Source: Xanthostigma xanthostigma (Eukaryota > Arthropoda > Insecta > Raphidioptera > Raphidiidae). From it: DNA of 64,000 nt. The translations under genes and the position numbers were made by a program. The notes beneath the pieces were generated by a model. The model was not told the origin of the DNA. It saw nothing but the letters and a program-made list of their open reading frames with translations, and made no database searches. The stretch lies in NCBI GenBank assembly GCA_963575645.1, contig OY754468.1, forward strand, positions 11,036,001-11,100,000, in the 5' to 3' direction. This document shows, piece after piece, positions 1 through 12,361 of this stretch; within the stretch, counting starts at the first letter, position 1; every line of letters starts with the position of its first letter.

Positions 1-795
1 CTTTTTGATTTCAGATGATCCAGCACCAAGTTATCAGGGGCACCGCAATTCTACTTTTTTCTGAGACGCTTCCTAATAAATGCTGCCATTGCCGTATTTT
101 TCAATATTTCTACATGAAAATTTTACAAAATATTCTTCAAATGTTATACTTTGATGTACCATTGGTTTTAATAAATAGATTTCAACTGTGTTGGGGAAAA
201 AATTCACAAAAACGTGCCTTTTTTGTACGAATTAACCTTACCCTTCAATATTCGGAAAGCAATTTTTCAATACAACTTCTGCATCATACAGTAAGCAACT
301 CGAACTACACACAAAGTAGTAATTTCAAAAAAGTGAATAAATCCGACCTTGAATACGAAATAGACAGACGACTGCAGACTTTAACAAAAAAAAAAAAAAA
401 CAGTTGGCAACTTAAAAAAAAAAATATACGACTTACAAAATTTTCATAGTAGAATGATCCAACTGACTTCATGTCCATCTGAAAACAAAAACAGTTTTAT
501 TAGTACGGTGACATTGTTGCGGCAAAAAAATCAAACTGGATGGAGAAACAGAAAACAAAAAACCTTTATAATCAAACGGGAATAGAACACACTGTACAAA
601 ACTTTAAAAAATTCACATGAAATCATCTAAACATAAAAAAAATAAGTCAACAGATTACCATAAATAATTACTATGTGATCATCTATATATATGTTGTGCA
701 AAAAGAAGAACAGAGCGTTCGATGGCTACTTATGACAGAATTCGCAATTCTAGACTGTATAGTGTAAAAATTATTTTAATTTCATCCCCAAAGAA
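1..795. other. AT-rich stretch without recognised gene
   Basis: Only chance ORFs (one of 144 codons at 15-449 with Lys/Asn-rich low-complexity end). No repeat family shared with the rest of the window was noticed. Confidence 0.5.
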
Positions 796-1310
796 CCTCG
801 CACAAATCTTATGGGATTTGGTTCTCGGTTAAATTGATCGAAAATGATTTTATTTTATAGTTTAAAGGTCGCTAAGAAAAAGTGTCCATGGGCGCATAGC
901 CTATAAAAACCGATAGATTTTTAGCTACATATATGTTTAGCGCGATATTAGATATAGAGATATCCATTGAATTCACAATCTTAAAATAATCCTAAGCTCT
1001 AGAAATGTTTTCGAGTGCGCTGAATCCGAACATGACATTATTATTATATACAGGGTGACACCTTCCAACATTGCCTAGTTTTCGACTATTTTTCTATTTC
1101 TAAAAAAAAGCACAACGTGGTACATGTTTGTGAATTCAATGGATATCCCTAGATCTAAAATCTCGCTAAACATATCTGTAACTAAAAATCTATTGGTTTT
1201 TAGGCTATGCGACCATGGACATTTTTTCTTAGCGCCCTTTAAACTATGAAATAGAACCATTTTCGATCAATTTAACCGTGAACCAAATCCCATAATGTTT
1301 GTGCGGGATC
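796..1310. mobile_element. foldback MITE, family 1 copy
   Basis: Starts CTCGCACAAATCTTATGGG and ends CCCATAATGTTTGTGCGGG; long imperfect inverted arms of about 200 bp. Other copies are at 25274-25766 and, truncated, 55375-55775; a 35-bp scrap is near 48465. Confidence 0.8.
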
Positions 1311-1632
1311 TTTTCACAAACAAGCGCGACATTTAAAAAAATCAGCAGTAAGTAAAATTTGTTAGCTGCTTGTTGGTGCAACTGCAGGGATAAATTAAAA
1401 AGTTGTAAACTGTAACTGTGTAAATGTTTGTTCCACTCACGAGTTCCACACTCTTCCGCACTTGTAGTAAATCTAGTAAATCTAGAGTGAACCAGTTATA
1501 AAAAAAGTCAAAGCAGACAAATCATTACATCGCTTTACACGACTCACGTTTCATGCAAGTCGTAGTTCAAATTTTAAAATCAGTTTGAAAATGCAGTAAA
1601 ATTTTCAACCTGTCGGGACTAATCGACTAGTG

Positions 1633-1935
1633 CAGGGGTGGCGAACCTATGGCACGCGTGCCACAGGTGACGCGACAGATTATTATGAACACGGCATTGA
1701 TTGACGTGCAACATCGAAATAATTAAAAATATGCTAGATGTGGAAAAAAATTGACTTATAACAAATACGAAAAAGTTTCATAGCGCTCAGTGTATTATCG
1801 AAATTATTCTTTTCATATAGGTATGTTTGATTAATTTTTTGACAACTAAGTTTCTTCGGTTGCTTGTTGGCGTGCTTACATTAAAATTTTCTGGAAAAAA
1901 TTGGCACGTTTATGTAGAAAGGTTCGCCACCCCTG
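1633..1935. mobile_element. hAT non-autonomous element
   Basis: Terminal inverted repeats CAGGGGTGGCGAACCTATG and its inverse ending CGCCACCCCTG. An exact 8-bp duplication GACTAGTG lies on both sides (1625-1632, 1936-1943), the hAT signature. 303 bp, no transposase. Confidence 0.93.
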
Positions 1936-2651
1936 GACTAGTGTATTTTCAACATCTTCTTCGTTTTCACGTCGCGACAGCGATAGACCAATCAGAAAAA
2001 ACCTTTTACAATTTGAGGTTATGCGTCGTCAAACGTAAGTTTCCATTGGCTATCGGCGCAAAAGGACTAAAAACGCGAATAAAATCAGTTGAAAACAGAT
2101 GGCGTTAAAAATACACGAGCCGGGGACCGTATATATATTTTTTGGCACGAACCTCTATATGAAACAGCTGCTATTCATGCCTGTACAGCGGTTTTAAAAT
2201 TTCTCTTTTTCACACTAGTGCGTAAGGTAAAACTAAATTAATTTGATATCACCAATACAATTGCAATATTTCCATTTGAACCTATATGAGCAACAGAGTT
2301 AAGCATAATAGGCGTTGCCATCCACGTTATGGTCAAACATTACAAATATACTTATTACAATGTGACAATCAACTATTTTATAGGAGGTACATGCAAAAAA
2401 TGTAGTAAATACTTCGATTGTCGTGCTTTTATGACTAGCGTAACCGTTCAAACTCGCAAATCTCTAGTTATTTACGCAATGTCCCAACTCGTACATAAAA
2501 TAATGCATTTGATACTAGCTACGTAAACTACTATTACTAATTGCATCAGTGAGCGTAACGTTTGAGACAGTGAATTTAGAAAATGCAAGGAATTTGTAGC
2601 GTATATCGTAACAAACTTCTCTTCCAAAAGCTGGCCGCGGTGACTACAAAA

Positions 2652-2855
2652 TTTGGTAAGACCTCTGATGAGAAATGCGCTGTCCTAAGAGGGGTTTTTG
2701 ACAGGTAAACATTGATTTAGAAAAGCATGATGGAGGCTAACCTAGCCTCCATCATGGTTTTCTAAATCAATGTTTACCTTATGCCTCCATAGTTTACCTG
2801 TCAAAAACCCCCCTTAGGACAGTTCGGCGCATATCTCACCAGAGGTCTCACCATT
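2652..2855. mobile_element. short foldback MITE
   Basis: Near-continuous hairpin. The outer arms pair around GTCCTAAGAGGGGTTTTTGA and its inverse, and the inner arms around TGATGGAGGCTA. Arms together exceed 80 bp. Terminal duplication not resolved. Confidence 0.75.
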
Positions 2856-3143
2856 CCTTTGGGTTCCGAATTGCATGCATATATTTACATGGTCTATGTC
2901 GACAAGTAGGTACGGCAGTGTTTCGTGAGTGTCACAAACAATTGTGTAAATGTGTAGCGTATGCAGAAAATTGGCAGGCGATACTAATTATATTTCACTA
3001 TATTATTCAAAATGTGTACTTGAACAGTCATTTACTGATGATAATAATTAAAGGATTGTTGAATGTTGAAGTTATTACTAAAATCGGCGAGGAAAACATT
3101 CACTATACTAAATCTGAGCAAGAAGGAAACAGGGAAGATTAAT

Positions 3144-3275
3144 ATTGATTGGAAGACCAGAGATCAGAGTTGAGGAATGTACACATCTTGAGGAAGCCCG
3201 TGGTGCAATATTGATTGGAAGACCAGAGATCAGAATTGAGGAATGTATACATCTTGAGGAAGCCCGCGGTGCAAT
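3144..3275 (+). repeat. two tandem copies of a 66-bp unit (22 codons)
   Basis: Copies start at 3144 and 3210 and differ at only a few bases. The period is a multiple of three and the plus frame stays open (IGRPEIRVEECTHLEEARGA twice) within a 72-codon ORF ending at 3363. No known domain; coding status unproven. Confidence 0.75.
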
Positions 3276-3499
3276 TTTGATTGTGGCATCGAAGGAAATA
3301 GTTCGAAGGACATTCAGTGTTATTTTTTTCCTAAGGAAAATTAAAATAATTAGGAGCGTATGAGATTATTTATTTATTCATTAAAACACACAATTCTCCA
3401 GTTCTTGTAGAAAGGTTTCCGATAGATGAGACAATAGTTGCTCTGCGGGTTTGGATCCATTTAAATTAACACACAGTTGAGATCAGTTGTCGCTATTTA

Positions 3500-4172
3500 G
3501 GGGGCGTTTACAAATTACGTGAGACGTTTAGGGGGGGAGAGAGGGTCCGAGCCGAACCTCGCCCAATCTCATATGGGGGAGAGCGACGTCTCGGCAAATA
3601 TCACGTAATTTCTTTCCCGGAAGAAACGGTGTAAAATTGCTAGAAAACTGGGTTAAATTAATATAATAATAATGCGTTTAACGTCCGTTTCTCGACTTTA
3701 TGTCATAACAGATGCCATTCGCACCATTACTATTTTCCATCTACCACACTTCCCGTTATTTTCTACAACTTTTAAACTTCAACTTAAATAATAGCAATGG
3801 GCGAATGAAGGAATTTTTAGGAAATTAGGTAGGCAAATTTTGAGCATAGGAGTTTGACAGGTAATTGGCCATGGCCTTGAATAAGGAACCATCTCGATAT
3901 TTATCTACTTGTTGAGGGAAATCATGGAAAACCTCAACAAGTGGGAAAAACTCCCAGCCACATCTGCCCCAGCCAGGATTCGAACCCGGTACCTACCGAA
4001 TGCGAGTCTAGTGCTCTCACCGCTACGCCACCCCGCTCAGGAAAACTGGGTTAAGTAAAAAATATTTACATTGAAAAATCTCACGTGCGTCGAGCAAAAT
4101 CTCACAGAATCGCACCAAGGGGTGAGGTCGAAAAAACGCCAAATTTGTCTCACGTAATTTGTGAACGCCCCC
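3500..4172. mobile_element. PIF/Harbinger-like MITE, interrupted by a SINE
   Basis: Ends GGGGGCGTTTACAAATTACG and the inverse CGTAATTTGTGAACGCCCCC, flanked by TTA on both sides (3497-3499, 4173-4175). A TWA 3-bp duplication with G-rich ends fits PIF/Harbinger. Superfamily call is inference. Confidence 0.75.
3657..4040 (-). mobile_element. tRNA-derived SINE, nested in the Harbinger-like MITE
   Basis: On the minus strand it begins with a tRNA-like head holding a pol III B box GGTTCGAATCC (3976-3986), followed by a tRNA-unrelated body, and ends in an ATTATTATT-type tail. The host sequence GAAAACTGGGTTAA is duplicated on both sides (3643-3656, 4041-4054). The body matches the SINE at 29.37 kb. 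Confidence 0.93.
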
Positions 4173-4602
4173 TTATATTCCAAGTCTTCTAATTGGTGGC
4201 ATCTTCCGCACAACCGGTAACATTTTTTTTCAGTCATAGATCGTTCAAGTATATATTTTGAATATTTGGAGTTTGGGACTAAGACTCAAATCTTATTTAG
4301 CGATCTATAGCACACTTATAAACACGATGGCAGTAATTTTGACAGATCTGTCGTAGAATCTAGATCCCGACACAAATACAACGTTACCAAACGCATGCAG
4401 TATTCATAAACGAAGCCACTGATGCTGTACCAACTGCGAGAAAACAAAATTGCGGAAGCAAAATAATGAACGAACAAAAAAAATAGAGAATGCAAAAACA
4501 CAGTTTGCGAATGTGCAATACGGCGAATGTCTTTTGTTTAAAAATGTACGTGATCTTTTATTTTTAACAAAAAAAATATTTGACAGTTGAGGAAAAACGC
4601 TG

Positions 4603-5010
4603 CACAGAATGATTTTTAAGTTGAGTCTACTTTTTTCAAATCGTGTAGAAATCAAATAGACGAACAAATATTTCAAGTAGCTTTTTTATCAAAACTCAAA
4701 AATAAGAGGGAAAAAGCCGTTTAAAGTTTTTATATTTTATTTAATTAATTCAAAAGCCCGGTCAACATGCGCGAAGAAATGATATCACGAGTCGGAAATG
4801 CATCCCAAATAATTCGCGGAAGGAACTTATCGCTACTACGATGCACGCATATTTGTGTCCAAGAAAACGGGAAAAAATAATTTCTGTGAATACTTGAAAA
4901 TGACATAACATATTTCCATAGAAAACATAACGCCAGGACCGACCTCAAAATTTGATAAAACTTTCAAAGCCCATTTCTCTTTCATTTGCCGTTTAAGTTT
5001 GGGCTCAAAA
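4603..5010 (-). pseudogene. mariner-like element remnant
   Basis: Sequence at 4765-4960 matches 60676-60885, which encodes a mariner-type transposase C-terminal motif (TREEMMARIGNA). The segment near 4603-4680 (TGATTTTTAAGTTGA) is the inverse of the terminal-repeat-like sequence near 61000. Frames are broken throughout. Confidence 0.5.
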
Positions 5011-5344
5011 TTAATAGTACGAAGTGTGCAGTGATTCTTTGATTATAAAACTAACTTGACGGTATGCAAAAATCTAAAATAACATAAAACTAAGCGTTAT
5101 ATAAAACGTAAAACATTAAAATATTCGACCTACACGCACAAAAAGAAGACAGGTAAGCGAACATAAAAAGCACAGTAGAACGACGTATGAAGGAAAACAG
5201 GTTAGGTATATACACTGAGAAAAGATCAAATTCGTAAACAAAAAAGTATATACAGTCAAACGTGAGTGAGTGAGAATTGGGTAAGCGAGAAAACTCTCTA
5301 AGTGAAAGTAATTGCCAGGTACCGTCTTTGTAACCCTCTAAGGC

Positions 5345-5855
5345 CAGATTCACACTATAGTGCCGGTCACGGTTCGCTCTCGGTTCGGTAAATGATTCTT
5401 ACACAAAAAACAATGAGCGTATTCATACTATCAGCACCGCTCAAGTTCGGATCCAATCACGCTCCGGCACCGATCAGTTTAGAAGAATATTTTGCTGCAG
5501 CGTGACTTATGAATAGGTTTTTGTTTCAAATGCAGTATTCGTCTATTAAATGACGGTACAGGGTGTAGTATTCGCCTTCCGTTTTCCTCGCTAATAAGCT
5601 TGGATGCACCCTGCACACTTATCTCTTCGTTGTCTTGCGTTTCACTCTTTTCTTATTTGTCGTATCTTCATTAAGAAGAATAGCTATAACAGCTAATTCT
5701 TCAATTGAAAAATCGAACGACATTGTCAGACAACTAGAAAAATTGTATTTATGAAATAAAGTAAAATGTATTGCAAAGGAAATACATCAGACCACTTGCA
5801 AATCGAGATTGAACCGTGATCGAATCCAGAATGATAGTGTGAATACAGTAAGATT
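5345..5855. mobile_element. possible MITE
   Basis: Imperfect inverted ends: AGATTCACACTATAGTGCCG on the left, and GATAGTGTGAATAC preceded by GAACCGTGATCG on the right. No clear target duplication. Weak call. Confidence 0.4.
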
Positions 5856-5869
5856 TTACCGAACCGAGA

Positions 5870-6167
5870 CTGGACCTCTATAAGAGAAAGACGTTTTTCA
5901 CTCATGGACCTCTATACATGAGACTATTACTTACCTGCCCCTCTATAAGCGATAGTCGAACGTATTAATAGTTCCCCGCAATTTAAGAATGAATCATAAA
6001 TAGGTGAACTAACTAACATTGTTTTTGTATAGTTTTTATAGACAGAGTACAAGTGAAAAAGGCCACTCCTGTACCTCTACAAGCTAGAAACTCGGGTTAG
6101 TGAAAAACTTCCATAAGCGAAAAAGAGATGGCGGTCCCTTAAACTCTTGCTTATCCAGGTTCGACTG
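5870..6167. mobile_element. pogo/Tigger-like element remnant
   Basis: The right end reads TTATCCAGGTTCGACTGTA, the inverse of the CAGTCGAACC type of end typical of pogo/Tigger elements. Interior has repeated 'ACCTCTATAAG' words. The left end is not intact. Confidence 0.45.
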
Positions 6168-6447
6168 TATATATACAGGGTGTTTTGTGAATACATTATT
6201 TTCCGAGTACCTCAGTATGAGTTTTGTTTACATGCTGCACCTCTTCTCAGTGTCAAACGAAATAATTACTGGAGAATTTCCTAACAGCTAATTGGTGAAG
6301 TGGATCATAGGAAAGACAATAACAACGTGTAAGAGCTAAAGATATGTCGTAACTGTTAAAAACCAAAGTAAATCTGTACTATAATTCCCGCTTATTTTGT
6401 AAACGAGAGAGATGTATGAGAAATTTATTGCTCTTAATTGTTCCGTT

Positions 6448-6848
6448 CAGCGCTGGATTTACACTAGGAGCAGTAGGGCGGCAAATTTTCAGGGGCGGCA
6501 AAATTTGAAACGTGGGAAAACAATTTTTTGCGTTACAGAAAATTCTTCGGAAAGTGTGATCGTGTTGAAATTATAAACATTTTTTTTTCAGTCAGACGCG
6601 TTTGCCTCTGTAAATATCTCGAAATTCATGAGCAATCGTTTTGTTTGTCAATTTATGATTTTTAATACGGGAAAGAATGTTTTTTGTCTAATTATCCCAT
6701 TGGTAAAAAAATGATTTTTGTCATAAATGAATCTTTGTTTTTTGAAAATTGTATACCGAACCTTTACTCCATTTTATGTAGGATTTAGGTAATGGGGCGG
6801 CATTTTTCACGTTGCCCCAGGGCGGCACTTAGAGTAAATGCGGCCCTG
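6448..6848. mobile_element. hAT non-autonomous element
   Basis: Ends CAGCGCTGGATTTACAC and the inverse TAAATGCGGCCCTG. Flanked by an 8-bp duplication with one mismatch: GTTCCGTT (6440-6447) and GTTCTGTT (6849-6856). 401 bp, no coding sequence. Confidence 0.85.
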
Positions 6849-8065
6849 GTTCTGTTTCTAAATCGAAAAATACTCGATAAAGCCGGAAAGCTACTAGAAT
6901 AACAATAGAAAGTTTTTATTTTCCAACTGACTTTTTTTCGTTTTTAGTTTTACCTTGTCAACAACGCAATTTCTTATTTGGTTTTAAATAAAATTTGGAA
7001 GGGACACGTCACTGCCATTGGCCATTTTAAGAAAACGACTCGTTAAAGACGGATGCATTTTGAGCAATTACATAAACTTTAAATGAATAGGTCATGATAA
7101 TGAAACAAATAAAGGACGACATTTGTATAAAAAAATGTTTCTTCGATATTTAACAGTCAGAAAAAATTTACTATTTTTGTTATGAAAAAGTTTTGTGAGT
7201 GTTCTAAATTCAACAGAAAATAAACGTATCATATATTTTACTCGCACATACGTTTTTTTTTCTTTTGGGACATTAACATGTCCTCTGTAACAAAAATAAG
7301 AAAAAAAATCTGATGGTGTCTAAATAAAAATTTACAAAAAAAAAAGTTTTTTAATTTCTGCAAAAAACAAGAGATTTTTGTGTGTTAACAGTACATCCAC
7401 GTTCAACAGAAATGGCCGATTGATGTCAGTTTGACACACCTGCTACATAAAATGAAATGTTTCAGTTATTTCTAACAGAAAAACAGAAAACAAAAAAAAA
7501 CTTAAACAAAAGACGTGCTGTAAAACTTGAAAACAATAAACACACAGTATTGTTAGGTGGACAGGCAGAAATAGGGAATAAAATCCAGTACAAGTATAGT
7601 AATAGTCGCTGATCTCTAGCCAGATAGATTGTGATATGCTGATATTTGTGATGGGTGAATTTTTTAGCGGGCTATTCAAAAAAAAATTCCCATTAATTAG
7701 TTTGAGGAAAGATAATTCCCGTTGTCGCAACTTGTTAAACACACCTATACGGCTTGTTAATAGAAAACAGTGAGTCATACATTTGTATCACAATACAATA
7801 CAAGCGGCGCAGTTTTTATGCGCGTGGGACAGGTATGGTTTACATCGTTTCATTGGTTCGCCGCTCCATTAAGCGAACCGCATTATCATGATGACTCACT
7901 CTCTGCTATTTCAGAGCCCCAGTAACGTATATTTAAAACACAAGTCGTTTTTTTTTATAGTTGATCAGTCGTCTTTACTGGAACCGATTTAAATAATGTT
8001 TTTTTTTTTATTTGAAACTTTTCGTTCACATAATGTATCATCACATTGTTGTTTATATTAAATAT

Positions 8066-8245
8066 TATAAAGAAACGATTCTGAACGCTTCTTTTTAACA
8101 TGCTTGCGCATGAATAAGGTTTCATCGGAACTGCTCGACACTTCTCGGAGAAGTCCAAACTGAGCAAGCGAACATATGAATCGAAAGTAAGCAGCCAAGC
8201 ATGTTAAAAAAGGACGTTGAGAATTGTTTCTTTATAAAAATAAAC
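8066..8245. mobile_element. foldback element
   Basis: Arms of about 40 bp: TTATAAAGAAACGATTCTGA plus downstream TTTTTAACATGCTTG, and their inverses near 8200-8245. The overlapping short ORF is an artefact of the arm. Confidence 0.6.
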
Positions 8246-8591
8246 TGAACTTCTTTAAGTCGAATCTCAAGCAATACAAAAACAAAATAGAGTTAGGGAG
8301 TAAAAAAATGCATACAAAAAATTAATTCAAGCAAAGTTTATGATAAATATTTTTGACTATGAGAATAATTTGTGAATTTTTTTTATCTCTGACACTTCTC
8401 CAAATATTGTCATTTCGTCGAATTTCGACAGAGTCGGTCTAGTAGATATCTATAACTGATAATTAAAAACTCCCGCCAAAAATGTCACCCAAGGAGCTCT
8501 TCTCTTCCGCAGTACGTCCTGCTGCTTCAAAGAGGCCGTCTATCCACAATCCAGTTAGAGATCAGCGATTAGTACATAGCTAAATAGATAA

Positions 8592-8650
8592 AGAAAGTAA
8601 GATAGAGAGTAAGAAAGTAAGAAAGAGAGAGAGAGATAGAGAGAGTGACA
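8592..8650. repeat. GA/CT microsatellite just downstream of the Ala-rich mbl exon donor
   Basis: GA-rich simple repeat on the plus strand, so a CT (pyrimidine) tract in the mbl transcript. It begins about 24 nt after the proposed donor. Between donor and tract lies GCAGCTGCTTTGCATG, which holds YGCY-type muscleblind-binding motifs. Confidence 0.85.
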
Positions 8651-8673
8651 TGCAAAGCAGCTGCAAATGGTAC

Positions 8674-8838
8674 CAGTAATAAATCTGTGTCAGCAGCAGC
8701 AGTGCTAGGATCGCGAGCGCGCTTCTTGCCCAACTCCAGGGGGGCAGGGTTTGGTGCGAGTTGGCCGAGAGGGGTCGAGGCGGCAGCTGCGGCGGCGACG
8801 GCCTGCGCCTGTTGCAGGGGCGACACCGCTGCGGCGGA
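8674..8838 (-). CDS. mbl: muscleblind exon: Ala-rich segment with KKRARDP motif (55 codons)
   Basis: Probable next mbl exon, 165 nt, phase 0 at both ends as drawn. The acceptor is the TAG in TACTACTAATAG, preceded by a pyrimidine-rich stretch. An in-frame stop (this same TAG) just upstream means translation can only enter by splicing. The product starts SAAAVSPLQQAQAVAAAAAA, continues STPLGQLAPNPAPLELG and reaches KKRARDPSTAAADTDLLL. Vertebrate MBNL has an equivalent Ala-rich stretch followed by a KR-containing basic motif after finger 4, associated with nuclear localisation. The donor chosen is CTG before GTACCA because it preserves phase 0. If it is not used, the frame runs on for 33 more codons to a stop near 8569, giving a short alternative C-terminus. 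The reading frame is certain from composition; the 3' boundary is the weak point. Confidence 0.75.
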
Positions 8839-9081
8839 CTATTAGTAGTAGCGGGCAGACAAGAAGCAGCCAAGCAGCCAAGTTCACGCACGCGCCCCAA
8901 CAGCGTAGCACAGCGCAGCAGTCAAGGATACAGAATTGGACAAAACAGAATCATATGATATAATATATAATTACCACTAAAAAAATCAATTGATCAATAA
9001 TGTATAATACAAAATCATAAAATATCATCAATAAACCAACAGAGCTCTTACAATAATGATAGAGAATGATCGACATAAGTA

Positions 9082-9712
9082 CAGTGTTGTATTGTTTAGA
9101 GAAGACGTCACCAAGATGGCCGATCTTGCTCAGTAGAAGTGGTGGGGAGAACTACCAATCCTCTACATTGCTAGCAACGATCGGGAGAAAGACTTAAAGC
9201 CTACGTCTGTCTCACTTATTATACTCTGAGTCTTATGCGCATGTCCGTGAATGGATGCGCGTCAGTTTGCACATGGAACTAAGCCGTGAAAGGGAGGTGG
9301 CTTGCTCTATTCCACTTGCTAATTGCCCCACTACAGACGCGACACTTGCGCACAACGGGTCAAGTGAAAAGAAAGAGACAGAAAACAGTCATTTGCTCAC
9401 TTCATGGACCACGCTTCCACTTACAGACGCTAGCAATATAGAAGTTATTAAATATATGACTAAAACCAAGACCGCGAATGCAAGACTAAGATCAAGACTG
9501 CCTCAGTCTTGATCTTGGTATTGCTTTGCTCATCACTAGTTTGAATAAATCTAAACTTTCCCCAAGGAACAATCGCTTATTAATGAATCCTTCTGAAAAT
9601 TATTAATAGCTAGGAAAGGAACTATTTTATATGGAGCACTAAATTATATATGTCCTAAACTCGTTTGTGCGCAAGCATGGCGCCGGTGTCTTCTCTAAAC
9701 AACGCAACTCTG
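9082..9712. mobile_element. hAT-like element
   Basis: Inverted ends CAGTGTTGTATTGTTTAGAG and the inverse TTCTCTAAACAACGCAACTCTG. No matching 8-bp duplication was seen. The segment 9155-9465 is also present, inverted, at 31103-31455. Confidence 0.6.
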
Positions 9713-9941
9713 AATAGTAATAATAAATAACCAAAAAAGATCACAAGTAAGTAATTAGAGAAGTAAGTATATTTTAAAGCGATAAATAAATACTATAATA
9801 TATACATACACTAAAGTAAAAATGATTAAAGTGTGTAGTAGCAGTAAGGATAAAGTGGTCTTACAAAATCAGCAGAGGTCGAAGTGTCGTTTCGTTTGCA
9901 CAAAAAAAGCGACAATATTATTCACGCGAGTAGCTAATAGA

Positions 9942-10438
9942 GTCAGAGTGCCCGTCGGCAAAAATTTTACTGACACATACTCTCCCCAAACTTTGTATAT
10001 GGCTTCATTAGGCCTAGTCTGACACCTATTTTCTCTATGACTTTTCTTGATTTTGGGGCGTTTTCCCTCTAAATTTTCCGAAAGATGTCGTTTTGACGAC
10101 ATGTAAACATTTATAGATACTGTTTGTTTAACATGAACCATTTAAAATACCTCAAATATGTTCGACATATTCGAGGTGTCGGACATTTTAAATGGTTCAT
10201 GTTATTTGTCAGAGAACATTATTTTAGCGTTTTGGTTGAAGTTTTTAAGCTATCCAATTAAAAAAACAAACAGTATCTATAAATTTTTACATGTCGTCAA
10301 AACGACATCTTTCGGAAAATTTAGAGGGAAAACGCCCCAAAATCAAGGAAAGTCATAAAGGACTAGGCCTAATGAAGCCATATACAAAGTTTGGGGAGAG
10401 TATTTGTCAGTAAAATTTTTGCCGACGGGCACTCTGAC
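9942..10438. mobile_element. long-arm MITE, family 2 copy
   Basis: Ends GTCAGAGTGCCCGTCGGC and exact inverse. Arms of about 200 bp enclose a centre with its own small palindrome (CGACATATTCGAGGTGTC). Copies: 31494-31996 (complete) and 56291-56602 (left arm lost). TA next to the right end suggests a Tc1/mariner-type target. Confidence 0.85.
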
Positions 10439-10440
10439 TA

Positions 10441-12359
10441 TAAGCTTACTTGGGCCCAATGCCAATTTTAATTGACGTTGAGCCGGAGATGTGACCGATA
10501 GCAACCGAGTTGATTCGAATAATGCACATACTTCTTTATCTATTTTTTTTGATATCTACTGTCACTTTTCACTTTTTAATATCAATACATTGTAATATTG
10601 TATAGAGATGCTCTCATCTGAGCAAACGAAACCAGCTCCGCTTGCCTCTCCCAATTTTAGTACATTTTTGCAGACGAGTCGCAGCTAACTAACCACTAAC
10701 GACCCTTTATTAAAAAGATGGCGTTTACACATATATCAAAATGGCTGACATTAAAAAATAAAACGCAAGATCTCTATATTGATCCTTTTCAATTGAAATA
10801 CTCTATAATTTCATATATTTTGAAACATTTAATATGCACTATAGGCAATCATTTTTGATTTGTTGTTTGAGCTAGCCAATCAAAATGCTCTTCTATCGCT
10901 AGCTATAGTTTAAGCGCCGAGAAAAGATCAAGTACTTCAACAACGAGGTGTTCTTTCTAGATCAAAATCCAAAAACCAAATCATATTAAGTCAACACAAC
11001 TTGATCTCTGGTTTCTAATATGTAAGTCGAAGTTACGTTTCTCTACTTAATAAGTGGATAAACGCAACCAGTGTGCAATGTGTGAAGTGCGCACGCGCCA
11101 AATATGTAAAATAAGTGTATTTTAATTTAAATAAACGTTTAACTTTGAAACACTCTTGTTTTTTAAGACTACAAATTGCTAGCTATTTTAGGATAATGCT
11201 AATTTATACCTTGGTTTATTATTATTTCACCCCGGTGCGACAAATATAGATGTCGCTACTTGGTACTAAGTACTAACACAGTTTTTTTTTTGTTTGCTTC
11301 TGAACTAATAGCTTTGAGTAAATTTAGAACAGATGTCGTTACATGTTATTAAACAGTTAAAAATACCGTAATTTTGTACAAAATATTTAATAAAAACTAT
11401 CCTATAGGGTAAGTTGCACCAAGCAAGAAACATTTATAAAATTTCATTAAAATCAGTTAAGAAGGTTTCGGAGATTAGTGCACTCAAAATTATGACACGA
11501 AAAATATAAGTATATAAATATCTCAATAATTTATAATTTCGAAAAAACAATTCCATTCAACAAATTGACAATTATAAATAATCCTAATTCTGTATGCAAA
11601 TTTATCCGGATTTTCAAAATCACTGAACACATGCAGAGAAATATGATCCGTGATTCCACCTTTTCGAAAACAAAAATGCTTCAAAGTTAAATGTATTTTT
11701 AAAAAAAATTGCGTCCATTCAATCTCTTGAAGTTTTCATCAAATATTTTTACAACATTTATGCATTTTTAAGATGATTTATTTACGAGAATTTACTAAAG
11801 CGCAACTGGGTTAAACAACAAAAATAGTTTACCAATTTAACACCGCAATGTTTGCATATTCAAGGTCAGTAAGCAAATAAAAAAAAAGTCAAATGGTAAA
11901 CTATTTCTTTTTAATAGTTGCTACCGCATCTGTAATTCATCGAAATAAATCACCCTAGAAAGAATCAACATTTTTATACTATAGAATTATATATTTTTTT
12001 AAATACTTAAAATCTATAGAAAATTGCAACGGTATCTGCATTTCGAGCGTGCAATCGACACAATTGAAATAATATTCGATCCAAACGATCCATTTAAATG
12101 TTTTTTTTTTAAAAAACTGGAAAACATTCTTTATGCAAAACGACAATCATGCTTTAATCTACGAATTATTTCAAAATAGAAACCGCTTAAATAATCTATA
12201 TTAATAAACATTTTTTCATGCTAATTACAAATAAAGAACCTCTATCAATAATATTTTTGATCATCAATAAACGCTGGGAACACCAAATACATTATTTTTT
12301 CAGCGAAATTTGATTTTATAATTTTTTTTTGTACAATGTTTATTTGTGTGTAGGATAAT
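10441..12359. other. intronic AT-rich stretch
   Basis: No gene, RNA or repeat family recognised. Longest open frames are below 60 codons. Confidence 0.5.
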
Positions 12360-12361
12360 TA

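Noticed and set aside
15-449. 144-codon plus-strand ORF
   Set aside because: No domain, Lys-run at the end, AT-driven composition; likely chance.
8580-8911. Overlapping ORFs on both strands in the GC-rich mbl exon
   Set aside because: Other frames of the exon; only the frame with the Ala-rich stretch and KKRARDP matches muscleblind and phase.
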